Positions 26,755 to 36,342 of a DNA stretch of 64,000 nucleotides are shown piece by piece. The notes beneath the pieces were generated by a model, which was given only the letters and a program-made list of their open reading frames with translations, was not told the origin of the DNA and did no database searches. Made by a program: the position numbers and the translations under genes. Position 1 is the stretch's first letter; every line of letters begins with the position of its first letter. This stretch comes from CAKUIA01 sp044433115 (GTDB lineage: Bacteria > Verrucomicrobiota > Verrucomicrobiia > Opitutales > Intestinicryptomonadaceae): NCBI GenBank assembly GCA_044433115.1, contig JAWXTY010000001.1, positions 1 through 64,000 on the forward strand, given 5' to 3'.

Positions 26755-27294
26755 ATGGAGTCAGTTGAAGTATTGACAGCTAGATTGGAAAAATACTTGG
26801 GGCAAAAACCTCAAGTAGATGACAGTGCTTATGTGGCAAAATCTGCAGTTCTAATGGGGGCTGTAAAAATTGCAAATAACGCAAGTATATTTCCAAACTG
26901 CACGCTTAGAGCAGACTTAAACACTATAGAAATTGGCGAATATAGCAATATTCAAGACAATTCTTGCATACACTTAGCAGACAATTTTGGCGTTAAAGTT
27001 GGTAGCTACACTACAGTTGGGCATAACGTGATTTTGCACGCTTGTACTATAGGCGATAGATGCTTGATTGGTATGGGTGCTATAGTTATAGATGGTGCTG
27101 TAATTGGCGATGAGTGTATAATTGGGGCAGGGGCTTTGGTTACAAAGAACACTGTAATCCCTGATGGCTCAATGGTATTGGGGTCTCCTGCAAAAGTTGT
27201 TAAGGCACTTAGCCCAGAACAAAGGGCAGGCTTGAAAGACTGGGCATTTAAATACTCAGTAATTGCGGCAACTAACAAAAAGTTTGACGTCTAA
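26755..27294 (+). CDS. gamma-carbonic anhydrase family protein
   Basis: A 179-aa left-handed beta-helix protein. The three His metal ligands of the family are all present: His in NIQDNSCIHL, GH in TTVGHNVILHAC and LH in the same block. These are followed by GDRCLIGMGAIVIDGAVIGDECIIGAGA. It may hydrate CO2 or be a metal-binding relative of the YrdA/PaaY type. A clear AAGGAG lies 8 nt upstream and it is coupled to tkt by a short gap. Confidence 0.9.
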   Translation: MESVEVLTARLEKYLGQKPQVDDSAYVAKSAVLMGAVKIANNASIFPNCTLRADLNTIEIGEYSNIQDNSCIHLADNFGVKVGSYTTVGHNVILHACTIGDRCLIGMGAIVIDGAVIGDECIIGAGALVTKNTVIPDGSMVLGSPAKVVKALSPEQRAGLKDWAFKYSVIAATNKKFDV

Positions 27295-27350
27295 GGGAAT
27301 GGGGACTTCTAAAAATTGGTTTTGAAGAGCAAGTTCTAAAAAATCATAAC

Positions 27351-27392
27351 AAAAAAATAGCGTTTCTTAATCTCAAGAAACGCTATTTTTTT
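27351..27392. terminator. bidirectional terminator
   Basis: A long perfect stem: AAAAAAATAGCGTTTCTT, a 6-nt loop, then AAGAAACGCTATTTTTTT. It has T runs in both directions, between the converging carbonic anhydrase and alaS genes. Confidence 0.93.
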
Positions 27393-27402
27393 GGGTAGTT
27401 TT

Positions 27403-27434
27403 AAAGGCTAAACTCTTTTAAGAGCTTAGCCTTT
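27403..27434. terminator. second hairpin beside the terminator
   Basis: AAAGGCTAA pairs with TTAGCCTTT around an inner CTCTT/AGAG stem, directly after the alaS stop on the minus strand. It has no T run, so it is more likely a 3' stabilising hairpin than a terminator. Confidence 0.5.
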
Positions 27435-27441
27435 AGCAATA

Positions 27442-30084
27442 TTAAAATATTTCTTTAAGTAGCTCAGATTTGCCTGCGCCCATTGCGAAATCAGGCTTGC
27501 CACCACCTTTGCCACCAATCTTTGTGCAAAGTTCACGTACTATATCGCCAGCCTTTAATCCCTTAGCTATAGCAGCAGGAGAAAGTGTAGCTAATATATT
27601 TGCCTTTTCGCCATTGGCACAAGCTAAGATAATCACAAAGTCTTGGATTTCCTTAGATAGCTTTACAGCGATTTCTCGCATATCATTTGGATTTGCGTCC
27701 ACGATTAGCTTTAAGTAATTCAAGCCATCTTCTGCCACTGCCTTAGACGCTAGTTCTTTAGCAAGGTCGCCAGATTGAGCATTTTTCATTTCCTTGATAC
27801 TATGTTCAAGGCTAGTCTTTTGCTCGATTAGCTTTGTAACAGCTTCTTCAACTTTATCTGCCTTAGAAGAAAGTGATTGAGAAATGGCATTAATAGAGTC
27901 TTGTAATTCTTCAAAATAGCTTAGAGCTACACTGCCAGCCACTGCTTCAAGTCTTCTTGTACCTGCTGCAATCGCACATTCAGAGCGAATTTTAACCAAG
28001 CCAAGTTCACCCAAGCTACCTGCGTGTGTACCACCACAAAGTTCGCTATGAAAAGAGCCAGTTTCAACTACTCTAACAATCAATCCATATTTTTCGCCAA
28101 AGAAAGCTATGCAGTTTTCAGGTATTTCTTTATAAGGAATTTCATACCATTTTACAGCTTCGTTTTCTAAAATTTTTGCATTTACAAGGTTTTCAACCTC
28201 TCTAAGTTGTTCCTTAGTAGGAGCTTCGTAGTGAGAGAAGTCAAAACGCAACCTTTGGTCGTCTACATAAGAGCCAGCTTGTCTCACGTGAGTGCCAAGC
28301 ACTCTTCTCAAAGCCCAGTGGAGTAGGTGAGTTGCAGTGTGGTGTCTTTGTATAGCATACCTTTTTTGTCTATCAACATTAAGGATAATGTCTTTGCCAA
28401 TATCAGCAGAAGAGAAGGCACTTTTGCGAACCTTATGCAATATATGACCTGCACTATCAATTTTAGTATCAAAAATTTCCCTTGCGTTATCCTCTAATTC
28501 CACAAAGCCTGTGTCAGCAATTTGACCACCTTTTTCTGCATAGAAAGGAGTTTGAGGGAATATCAAATAATCGCAATCTTCAGCTTCAATTATAGCACTA
28601 ATAGTAGTTTTAAAGTCGCTAAGATTACTTTGTCTATAGCCTACAAATTGTGTAGTGTGCAAAAGTTGCTTAGTGTCAGAAACGCTAATTATAGACTTCT
28701 TTTGAGCATTTCTAGCAAGTTGCCTTTGCTTTTCCATAGCAACTTCAAAGCCTTCAGTATCTACTTTCATCGAGCGTTCTCTAGCGATTAACTCAGTTAA
28801 GTCGAGAGGAAAGCCATAAGTATCGTACAGTATAAATGCTTGTTCGCCAGTGATTTCGCTTTGATTTTCTGTAAAGTTATCCAAGAGAGCTAAGCCTCTA
28901 TCGAGAGTTCTTTCGAAAGACTTTTCTTCGTTGTCTATGATATTTACAATCAGCTTTTTTTGCTCTTGAAGTTCAGGGAAAATCGGCGACATTTTGTCTA
29001 TCAAAGGTACAGCCAATTTAGTAAATGAACCAGCAGGCAAAGATATACGCTTAGAGTACATTACAGCTCTACGCAAAATTCTTCTCAATACATAATTTCT
29101 GCCTTCATTGCCAGGTAAAATACCATCTGCTATAGAAAAAGATAGTGTCCTAATGTGGTCTGCAAGCACTCTAAATACGCAGTCATTAAGCTCTTGAGCT
29201 GACATATCATCTCTATGCTCAGGTATAGTTCCCTTATACGCCTTACCAGACATAGCACTAATGTGTGAGAACAAATCTGTGAACAAATCACTATTATAAT
29301 TAGAGCTAAACACAGAAAAATCTGTAAAGTTCTTAGTAGAAGCCATTATACCAGCTACACGCTCTAAGCCCATACCAGTGTCGACGTGCTTACTCTTTAG
29401 AGGGATAAAATCGCCATTTACTTCTGCATTAAATTGAATGAAAACCAAGTTCCAAATCTCTATACACTTAGGTGAGTCCTTGTTGACTAGGCTACCTTTT
29501 GTATTGCCCTTTTCAGTCAAGTCTATGTGTAACTCAGAGCAAGGACCACAAGGACCAGTTTCGCCCATCATCCAGAAATTGTCTTTTTTATTTCCATTTA
29601 TTATATGTACTTTAGGGTCTAAGCCTTCTTTAGTAAATATATTGTACCAAATGTCATAAGCCTCATTATCGAAGCTTGCAGGCTCGCCCTCTTCAGGCAT
29701 ATATACAGTTGCGTATAGTCTTTCTTTAGGGAATTTCCATACACTAACTAGTAGTTCCCAAGCCCATTCAATAGCTTCTTTCTTGAAATAGTCTCCAAAA
29801 GACCAATTGCCAAGCATTTCAAAGAATGTGTGGTGATAAGTGTCAAAACCAACGTCTTCTAAGTCGTTGTGTTTGCCACCTGCACGTATACATTTTTGAG
29901 TGTCAGCTGCCCTTGCAAAAGGAGATTTAGTCTCGCCTAAAAAGTAAGGTACAAATTGGTTCATTCCCGCATTTGTAAATAACAAATTAGGCGAAGTCGG
30001 CATCAAAGACGCCGAAGAGACGATAGAGTGTTGCTTATTCTTGAAGAACTCAAGATAGCTATTTCTTATTTCAAGTGAAGTCAT
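27442..30084 (-). CDS. alaS: alanyl-tRNA synthetase
   Basis: An 880-aa class II synthetase. The catalytic domain begins SLEIRNSYLEFFKNKQHSIV with LLFTNAGMNQFVPYFLG. The editing domain has HHTATHLLHWALR (zinc His pair) and FHSELCGGTHAGSLG (Cys/His). The C-terminal part has a helical stretch and the glycine-rich DHHA1 end (TKIGGKGGGKPDFAMGAG). It charges tRNA-Ala. leuB lies 14 nt upstream on the same strand, so the two are probably one transcript. Confidence 0.97.
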   Translation of the reverse strand: MTSLEIRNSYLEFFKNKQHSIVSSASLMPTSPNLLFTNAGMNQFVPYFLGETKSPFARAADTQKCIRAGGKHNDLEDVGFDTYHHTFFEMLGNWSFGDYFKKEAIEWAWELLVSVWKFPKERLYATVYMPEEGEPASFDNEAYDIWYNIFTKEGLDPKVHIINGNKKDNFWMMGETGPCGPCSELHIDLTEKGNTKGSLVNKDSPKCIEIWNLVFIQFNAEVNGDFIPLKSKHVDTGMGLERVAGIMASTKNFTDFSVFSSNYNSDLFTDLFSHISAMSGKAYKGTIPEHRDDMSAQELNDCVFRVLADHIRTLSFSIADGILPGNEGRNYVLRRILRRAVMYSKRISLPAGSFTKLAVPLIDKMSPIFPELQEQKKLIVNIIDNEEKSFERTLDRGLALLDNFTENQSEITGEQAFILYDTYGFPLDLTELIARERSMKVDTEGFEVAMEKQRQLARNAQKKSIISVSDTKQLLHTTQFVGYRQSNLSDFKTTISAIIEAEDCDYLIFPQTPFYAEKGGQIADTGFVELEDNAREIFDTKIDSAGHILHKVRKSAFSSADIGKDIILNVDRQKRYAIQRHHTATHLLHWALRRVLGTHVRQAGSYVDDQRLRFDFSHYEAPTKEQLREVENLVNAKILENEAVKWYEIPYKEIPENCIAFFGEKYGLIVRVVETGSFHSELCGGTHAGSLGELGLVKIRSECAIAAGTRRLEAVAGSVALSYFEELQDSINAISQSLSSKADKVEEAVTKLIEQKTSLEHSIKEMKNAQSGDLAKELASKAVAEDGLNYLKLIVDANPNDMREIAVKLSKEIQDFVIILACANGEKANILATLSPAAIAKGLKAGDIVRELCTKIGGKGGGKPDFAMGAGKSELLKEIF

Positions 30085-30098
30085 TGTTTTAAAAAAGA

Positions 30099-31196
30099 TT
30101 ATAATCTTGCTATAATTGCATCAGCCATTTCTTTTGTAGATACAGATGCACCACCAAAAGCAATATCCTTAGTTCTAATGCCAGAGCAAACTGTTTCTTT
30201 AACAGCATTTTCTATTTGAGTAGCCAATTCGTCTTGACCAAAAGAGAAGCGAAGCATAAGAGCAGCACTTAAAATTTGAGCACAAGGGTTAGCTAAGCCC
30301 ATTCCAGCTATGTCAGGAGCAGAACCACCTGCAGGCTCGTATAGACCAAACTTTTTGTCAAAAGAATTAACTTGTTCGCCCAAAGAAGCAGAACAAAGCA
30401 TACCCATAGAACCACAAACTATAGCCATTTCGTCAGATAGAATGTCGCCAAACATATTTTCAGTGAACAATACGTCGAATTGGTTAGGGTCTCTAGCTAA
30501 TTGCATTGCAGCGTTATCTACATACATATTAGTCAATTCAATTTCAGGGTAGTTAGCTTCTACAAAGTCCTTAACAGTCTTTCTCCAAAGTACAGATGTC
30601 TCTAGTACATTTGCCTTGTCTACTGAACATAATTTTTTGCCACGACTCATAGCTGTTTCGCAACCAACTTTTGCAATACGCTCAATTTCGCTCTTTTTAT
30701 ACAACATAGTATCGCTAGCTAAAATATCGCCATCTTCTAAAGTCTTAGTAGCCTTTTCGCCAAAGTAGATACCACCTGTTAGCTCTCTAATACAAACGAT
30801 GTCTATACCTTCTGGTATTCTGTCGTTCTTTAGAGGAGATGCGTCTGTGATTTCTTTATACAATAAACCTGGGCGAATATTTGCAAAAAGCTTAAAAGCC
30901 TTACGCAAAGGCAATAGAGCAGCTCTTTCAGGCTGTTCCTTAGGAGGTAGGTTTTCCCACTTTGGGCCGCCCACTGAGCCAAATAATATAGCTTCGCTAT
31001 CTTGGCAACTTGCTAAAGTAGAGTCAGGCAAAGCTTTGCCGTGATTATCTATACCAGCTCCACCAACGTCGCACTCGACATATTCTATAGCGTAGCCATT
31101 TTTAGTGCAAAGGTGTTCTAAAACACGCAAAGCTTCTTTCATTACTTCAGGACCGATTCCATCGCCTGCTAAAACTGCAAATTTAAATTTGTTCAT
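30099..31196 (-). CDS. leuB: 3-isopropylmalate dehydrogenase
   Basis: A 365-aa protein of the leucine pathway that oxidatively decarboxylates 3-isopropylmalate with NAD. Seen: VLAGDGIGPEVMKEAL, ILFGSVGGPKWE, RELTGGIYFGE with the substrate-contacting Arg, the Lys/Asp block MYVDNAAMQL, FTENMFGDILSDE with the metal-binding Asp residues, and YEPAGGSAPDIAG. Full length. The other leu genes are not in the window; alaS follows instead. Confidence 0.96.
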   Translation of the reverse strand: MNKFKFAVLAGDGIGPEVMKEALRVLEHLCTKNGYAIEYVECDVGGAGIDNHGKALPDSTLASCQDSEAILFGSVGGPKWENLPPKEQPERAALLPLRKAFKLFANIRPGLLYKEITDASPLKNDRIPEGIDIVCIRELTGGIYFGEKATKTLEDGDILASDTMLYKKSEIERIAKVGCETAMSRGKKLCSVDKANVLETSVLWRKTVKDFVEANYPEIELTNMYVDNAAMQLARDPNQFDVLFTENMFGDILSDEMAIVCGSMGMLCSASLGEQVNSFDKKFGLYEPAGGSAPDIAGMGLANPCAQILSAALMLRFSFGQDELATQIENAVKETVCSGIRTKDIAFGGASVSTKEMADAIIARL

Positions 31197-31367
31197 TATT
31201 GTATTATTTAATTAAAAAATTATTACAATATAAACAGACTTTTAGCAAAATTACCAACATTTTTTTTACATTCTAATAAAAAAGTCTTAATTGCTAACTA
31301 AGTGTAGAAAAAACTTGACTAAATATCTGCAAAAAATTAGCATATATACTTATTCAAAAAGGGGATT

Positions 31368-32882
31368 ATGAAGAAATTATTAGTGTATGTATATATATTG
31401 AGTGCTTTTGCTTGTGCGAATGCAGAAATTTTAATGCCTAGAGTCTTTTCGGACTATATGGTTTTGCAACGTGAAATGCCTGTGAAAATTTGGGGCAAGG
31501 CTGAGATGAACGCAAGCGTTAAGGTAGAATTTGCAGGACAAGCTAAGGAGGCTAAGGCTGACGCTAAGGGGAACTGGGCTTTGTATTTAGACAAAATGCC
31601 AGCAAACGCAAATAATCAAGCTATGAAAGTCTATGAAAATGGAAAGCTTTCAAAGGAATTTAAAGACATATTAGTAGGCGAAGTCTGGATAGCAGGCGGA
31701 CAATCTAATATGCAGTGGGTTTTAGCTAGCTCTAAATTTATAGAAAAGGGCGACAAGCGTTTAGAAAATCCTTTGCTTAGAATGTTTACTATGCAAATAG
31801 ACGCAACTTCGCCTGAGCCTCAATTTGATTTCCCTTCTGATGCAAGATGGGTGCTTTCTACTCAAGATACAACTAACACTTTTTCTTGCGTAGGCTTTTT
31901 GTTTGCTGAAAATTTGATTAATGAACTCAATGTACCTGTGGCTTTGATACACACACCTGTAGGTGGTTCAAGAATGATTGCTTGGCTTGCAAAAGAAGAT
32001 TTTGTAGGAAATTCCAACCTTGAAAAAACAATAAAGGAATTTGAAGAAAATCTTTCAGCTTATGATTATGATGCTGAAATTAAGGCTTATAATACTCAAA
32101 TAGAAGCACTCGAAAAAGAGAACACAGCAGAAGCTAAGCGTAAAATAAAATCTTTAGAGAATTTGAAAAAGCCAAGAAAGGGTAGTATAGGCTTTTATAG
32201 GCACGAGCCTTACTTGTTGTATAATGCAAAGATTGCACCTCTTGTTGGTTTTGCAAATAGAGGTGTTATTTGGTATCAAGGCGAAGCAGACGCAAAGACT
32301 ATGGAAAATATAAAAGATTTCTCTGGCGTTTTTGAGAATTTAATAAAAGCTTGGCGTAAATATTGGAATTATGATATGCCATTTTATGCTGTGCAACTGC
32401 CTTCTTATTCTGCTCCAAATATGGATTGGGCAGAAACTCGTTGGCAACAATATTTGACTTCAACTAAGCTAGATAAAGTTGCAATGGCAATAACTATAGA
32501 TACTGGCGAAGAGAAAAATATCCACCCTAAGGATAAGTTGGCTGTTGGCAAAAGACTTGCTAATTTAGCTTTAAAAGAAACTTATGGGATTGATAAGGCT
32601 TGCTACGGAGCAAAGCTTGAGAAGATAGATTATAAGGGGAATGTAGCTGAATTGATTTTTGATAAAACTTTAGAATTAAAAGGTGAGCTTAGGGGCTTTG
32701 AAGTTTTAGTTGATGGAAATTGGGCGAAGCCTGCGTCTATGAAATTAGAGGGGGCTAAAGTTGAGTTAAGTGCATCTAAAGAAATAAGTGGGGTGCGTTA
32801 TTTATGGAAAAATTGGGCTTTGCCTGATGTATGCTTATATAATAGCGACTTACCTTTAAATAGTTTTAAAAATTTAAAATAG
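31368..32882 (+). CDS. secreted sialate O-acetylesterase-like protein, copy 1
   Basis: A 504-aa SGNH-type esterase. After the signal peptide (about 1-19) come the family's N-terminal beta part (LMPRVFSDYMVLQREMPVKI), the nucleophile block AGGQSNMQW (about residue 113), VIWYQGEADAK and the His block DTGEEKNIHPKDK. It should remove O-acetyl groups from sialic acids or other sugars in the periplasm. Its first 110 codons are almost identical to copy 2 downstream, while the rest is not. A possible promoter (TTGACT, then TAGCAT after 17 bp, 31314-31342) precedes it. Confidence 0.9.
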   Translation: MKKLLVYVYILSAFACANAEILMPRVFSDYMVLQREMPVKIWGKAEMNASVKVEFAGQAKEAKADAKGNWALYLDKMPANANNQAMKVYENGKLSKEFKDILVGEVWIAGGQSNMQWVLASSKFIEKGDKRLENPLLRMFTMQIDATSPEPQFDFPSDARWVLSTQDTTNTFSCVGFLFAENLINELNVPVALIHTPVGGSRMIAWLAKEDFVGNSNLEKTIKEFEENLSAYDYDAEIKAYNTQIEALEKENTAEAKRKIKSLENLKKPRKGSIGFYRHEPYLLYNAKIAPLVGFANRGVIWYQGEADAKTMENIKDFSGVFENLIKAWRKYWNYDMPFYAVQLPSYSAPNMDWAETRWQQYLTSTKLDKVAMAITIDTGEEKNIHPKDKLAVGKRLANLALKETYGIDKACYGAKLEKIDYKGNVAELIFDKTLELKGELRGFEVLVDGNWAKPASMKLEGAKVELSASKEISGVRYLWKNWALPDVCLYNSDLPLNSFKNLK

Positions 32883-32889
32883 AATACGA

Positions 32890-34389
32890 ATGAAAAAAAT
32901 ATTATCAATTATAGCGATACTAAGTGCTTTTGCTTGTGTGAATGCAGAAATTTTAATGCCTAGAGTCTTTTCAGACTATATGGTATTACAGCGTGAAATG
33001 CCTGTGAAAATTTGGGGCAAAGCTGAGATGAACGCGAGCGTTAAGGTAGAATTTGCAGGAAAAGCTAAGGAGGCTAAGGCAGACGCTCAGGGCAATTGGG
33101 CTTTGCATTTAGACAAAATGCCAGCAAACGCAAATAATCAAGCTATGAAAGTCTACGAAAATGGAACACTTTCAAAGGAATTTAAAGATATATTAATAGG
33201 CGAAGTCTGGATAGCAGGCGGACAATCTAATATGGATAGAACTTTTGCTTCAGATAAATTGGCAGATGGTTTGGGCAAGAGAGCTACAAATCCTATGATG
33301 AGAGCTTTTTTGCAAACGGTACCTCTTTGGAAGGGTTGCAATCCTATAAAAGATAAAGAGGACTTAACGCCTAATTTTGATACACCTAAAGGCTCTATGT
33401 GGAATTTAACTACAGAGGCGATTGTCCCTAGCTATAGCCAAGTTGCTTTCTATTTTGCAGAAAAATTGATTGAAGAATTGGGGGTTCCTGTTGGTATAGT
33501 TCAAACATCTCTTGGGGGGTCTAAGATGATTTCTTGGATTGCAAAAGAAGATTTAAAAGGCACAGAAAGTTTTGTGGAAGGCTTGAAAACTTTCGAAAAT
33601 GATATGGCAAAATTCGACCCATCTAAGGTAGATGAGCCTAAGCCAGCTAATACGAAAAATCCTAGAAATATAAAAGAACCAAAGGGTATTGGTTGGTATA
33701 GAGAGTCGCCAGCTCTTATGTATAATACAAAAATTGCACCTATTGTGGGCTTTACTGCTCGTGGTTTTATTTGGTATCAAGGTGAGTCTGATGCAGCAGC
33801 CCCTGACTTTTTTGCAATGTTTGAAAGTGTAATTAATAATTGGCGTAAGTATTGGAATGTTAGGGATATGCCATTTTATGCTGTGCAACTAGCTTCTTTT
33901 GAAAATAAAAATGATTGGGCAAATGTTCGTTGGCAACAATATTTAGTTGGCGAAAAATTAGACGATGTTGAAGTTCTTATTAATATAGACACAGGCGTAG
34001 AAAACAACATACACCCTACAGATAAAGATATAGTTGGGGCAAGGCTTGCAAATCTTGCATTGGCAGAAACTTATGATATAGATAGATTTGAGGACTATGT
34101 GTCTCCAACTATAGATGAAGTTGAGTATAAGGGCAATACAGTTGAAGTCGAATTTGATACAGAGTCTGACTTGAAACTTGTTGGTAATTTTAGAGGATTT
34201 GAAGTTTTTGTTGACAATGCGTGGCAAAATGCTAGTCTGGTAGAACTTAAAGCTGATAAGATTGTCTTAAAAGGAAATGGGGAAATTCTTGGGGTTCGTT
34301 ATTTATGGAAAAGTTGGGCTAAGCCTGATGCTTGCTTATATAATAAATTTGACTTGCCAGCTATGAGTTTTATAGATTTGAAAAAATAG
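32890..34389 (+). CDS. secreted sialate O-acetylesterase-like protein, copy 2
   Basis: A 499-aa protein that begins 7 nt after copy 1. Catalytic blocks: AGGQSNMDR, FIWYQGESDAA and DTGVENNIHPTDK. Residues from the signal peptide to AGGQSNM match copy 1 nearly base for base, then identity drops sharply, which points to gene conversion or a recent partial duplication. The diverged downstream part suggests a different acetylated substrate. It has an extra Lys/Pro-rich insertion (DEPKPANTKNPRNIKEPKG) between the blocks. Confidence 0.9.
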   Translation: MKKILSIIAILSAFACVNAEILMPRVFSDYMVLQREMPVKIWGKAEMNASVKVEFAGKAKEAKADAQGNWALHLDKMPANANNQAMKVYENGTLSKEFKDILIGEVWIAGGQSNMDRTFASDKLADGLGKRATNPMMRAFLQTVPLWKGCNPIKDKEDLTPNFDTPKGSMWNLTTEAIVPSYSQVAFYFAEKLIEELGVPVGIVQTSLGGSKMISWIAKEDLKGTESFVEGLKTFENDMAKFDPSKVDEPKPANTKNPRNIKEPKGIGWYRESPALMYNTKIAPIVGFTARGFIWYQGESDAAAPDFFAMFESVINNWRKYWNVRDMPFYAVQLASFENKNDWANVRWQQYLVGEKLDDVEVLINIDTGVENNIHPTDKDIVGARLANLALAETYDIDRFEDYVSPTIDEVEYKGNTVEVEFDTESDLKLVGNFRGFEVFVDNAWQNASLVELKADKIVLKGNGEILGVRYLWKSWAKPDACLYNKFDLPAMSFIDLKK

Positions 34390-34395
34390 ATAATT

Positions 34396-36342
34396 ATGAA
34401 GAAATTTTTATTGTGTATATATTTTATATTTATTTTTGCCTCGATGCAGGCAGAAATATCTATGCCTAAAATATTCTCTGATAATATGATGTTGCAGAGG
34501 CAAATGCCAGTAAAAATTTGGGGTAAAGCAGATGCAAATGCACTAATAGGTGTAGAATTTGAAGATCAAAAAATCGAGACAAGGGCTGATAAAAATGGTA
34601 ATTGGTCTATGTTCCTAAGACCTTTAAAGGCTAGCTTTAAGCCTCTTGTAATGAATATTTATGAAAATGGAGCTTTGGCTAAGGAAATTAAAAATATTTT
34701 AATTGGCGAAGTTTGGATAGCAGGTGGACAATCGAATATGCAGTGGAGTTTAAATAAATTCAACTTGCTCAAAAAAGATGAAAAGCGTGGCAATAATGCT
34801 CTTATAAGAATGTTTACTCAAAAGGCAGACGCTACAAGTGCTAGCCCTCAATTTGACTCTCCTGAAGATGCAAAGTGGCAGTTGTGTACTGTAGATAATT
34901 TTGGCGACTTTAGTGCCTTGGCATTCTTCTTTGCTGAAGATTTGTCAGCAAGTATCAAAGCTCCTGTAGGTATAGTCGAAACTTCTTTAGGTGGGGCAAG
35001 AATGGTGCCTTGGTTGGCTATGGAAGATATAGAAAAAACGCCAGCTTTTGAAAAAGAATTAGATACTTTCAAGAAAAATTATAATCCTGAATTTGATTAT
35101 GAAAGTGCATTGGCTACTTGGAAGGAAAAGTTAAAAGAGTATAATGCAAAAAAGGCAAAGGCGAAAGAAGAGGGGACTGCATTTAAAGAAAAAGCACCTG
35201 CAAAACCTACTGAGTTTGGTAGAATGAGAGCACAGCAAATTCCTTCATTTTTGTATAATGCAAAGATTGCCCCTATAGCAGGTTATACAGCAAGGTCGTT
35301 TTTGTGGTATCAAGGCGAGTCTGATAGTGTAGATGCTGAAACTTTTTCAGAAAAATTTAAATCATTGATACTTGCTTGGCGTAAATATTGGAATAAGCCT
35401 ATGCCATTTTACTTTGTGCAACTGCCTTCTTATGATATAAAAGATAGGCAATGGGCAGAGACTCGCTGGGAGCAATTAAAGACTAAAAATAGCCTAAGAA
35501 TGGTGGAAATGGCTGTAACTATAGATACAGGCGAAGAGAAAAATATCCACCCTAATGATAAGGAAGTTATATCTAAACGCCTTGCAAAAATTGCACTAAA
35601 GAGAATTTATGGCAATAGATTTATGACAGGTGAGTATGAACCAATGATTAGAAATGCTACTTATGATAAAAATAAAGCCCTTATTTCTTTTCATCTATTT
35701 GGTAGAAAGCTAGAGCAAAAGGGCGATTTAAGAGGCTTTGAAATTTTAGTAGACGAGGAATGGATTGCCCCTACTTCTATTAGGGCAGAGCTTGAAAAGG
35801 GTATGATAGTATTAAAAGCTCAAGATGATAAAGTAATTGAGGGCGTACGCTATTTGTGGAAAGCTTGGGCAAAACCTGATGTTTGTTTGTTTAGTGATGT
35901 AGGCTTGCCTGCTGCAACTTTCTTAGATGAAAAGAAAAATCATAAAGAGCCTACGCCTGAAGTAAAAGCAACTCCGAATACTCCAGCAGCTAGACAAGGT
36001 GCAAATCTTCCAGCTCCTGCTGTGAGGCAAAATATACAAAACAGAAACGCTCAGCTTCCTGCGAATAACCAACAAGCTCAGAGACCTATGAATAATCAAG
36101 AGGCTGGACATTCTCTACCTCCTGCAGTGAGGCAAAATATACAAAACAGAAACCCTAAGCTTGCTCAAAAAGCTCTTACAGAAGAGACTAAGGCAGAGAC
36201 TGTAGAGGTTAAAGCTGAGGCTGTAGAGACTAAAGAAGTTATTGTAGAAACTAAGGAAGAACTAGCAGAAACTAAGGAAAGAACTGAGCAAAGCGAAACT
36301 GAGCAAACTCCAATTTCAGAAAAAGAAGAAAGCAAAGAATAA
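34396..36342 (+). CDS. secreted sialate O-acetylesterase-like protein, copy 3, with a low-complexity tail
   Basis: A 648-aa protein, 6 nt after copy 2. The esterase domain (about 1-515) has AGGQSNMQW, FLWYQGESDSV and DTGEEKNIHPNDK and is the most diverged of the three. It also has a charged helical insertion (LKEYNAKKAKAKEEGTAFKE). The extra 130-residue tail has two VRQNIQNRN blocks in a Pro/Gln/Asn-rich stretch, then a repetitive Glu/Lys/Val/Thr run built on VETKE. The tail looks like a flexible spacer or surface-binding region. The stop overlaps the next start (TAATG). Confidence 0.9.
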   Translation: MKKFLLCIYFIFIFASMQAEISMPKIFSDNMMLQRQMPVKIWGKADANALIGVEFEDQKIETRADKNGNWSMFLRPLKASFKPLVMNIYENGALAKEIKNILIGEVWIAGGQSNMQWSLNKFNLLKKDEKRGNNALIRMFTQKADATSASPQFDSPEDAKWQLCTVDNFGDFSALAFFFAEDLSASIKAPVGIVETSLGGARMVPWLAMEDIEKTPAFEKELDTFKKNYNPEFDYESALATWKEKLKEYNAKKAKAKEEGTAFKEKAPAKPTEFGRMRAQQIPSFLYNAKIAPIAGYTARSFLWYQGESDSVDAETFSEKFKSLILAWRKYWNKPMPFYFVQLPSYDIKDRQWAETRWEQLKTKNSLRMVEMAVTIDTGEEKNIHPNDKEVISKRLAKIALKRIYGNRFMTGEYEPMIRNATYDKNKALISFHLFGRKLEQKGDLRGFEILVDEEWIAPTSIRAELEKGMIVLKAQDDKVIEGVRYLWKAWAKPDVCLFSDVGLPAATFLDEKKNHKEPTPEVKATPNTPAARQGANLPAPAVRQNIQNRNAQLPANNQQAQRPMNNQEAGHSLPPAVRQNIQNRNPKLAQKALTEETKAETVEVKAEAVETKEVIVETKEELAETKERTEQSETEQTPISEKEESKE

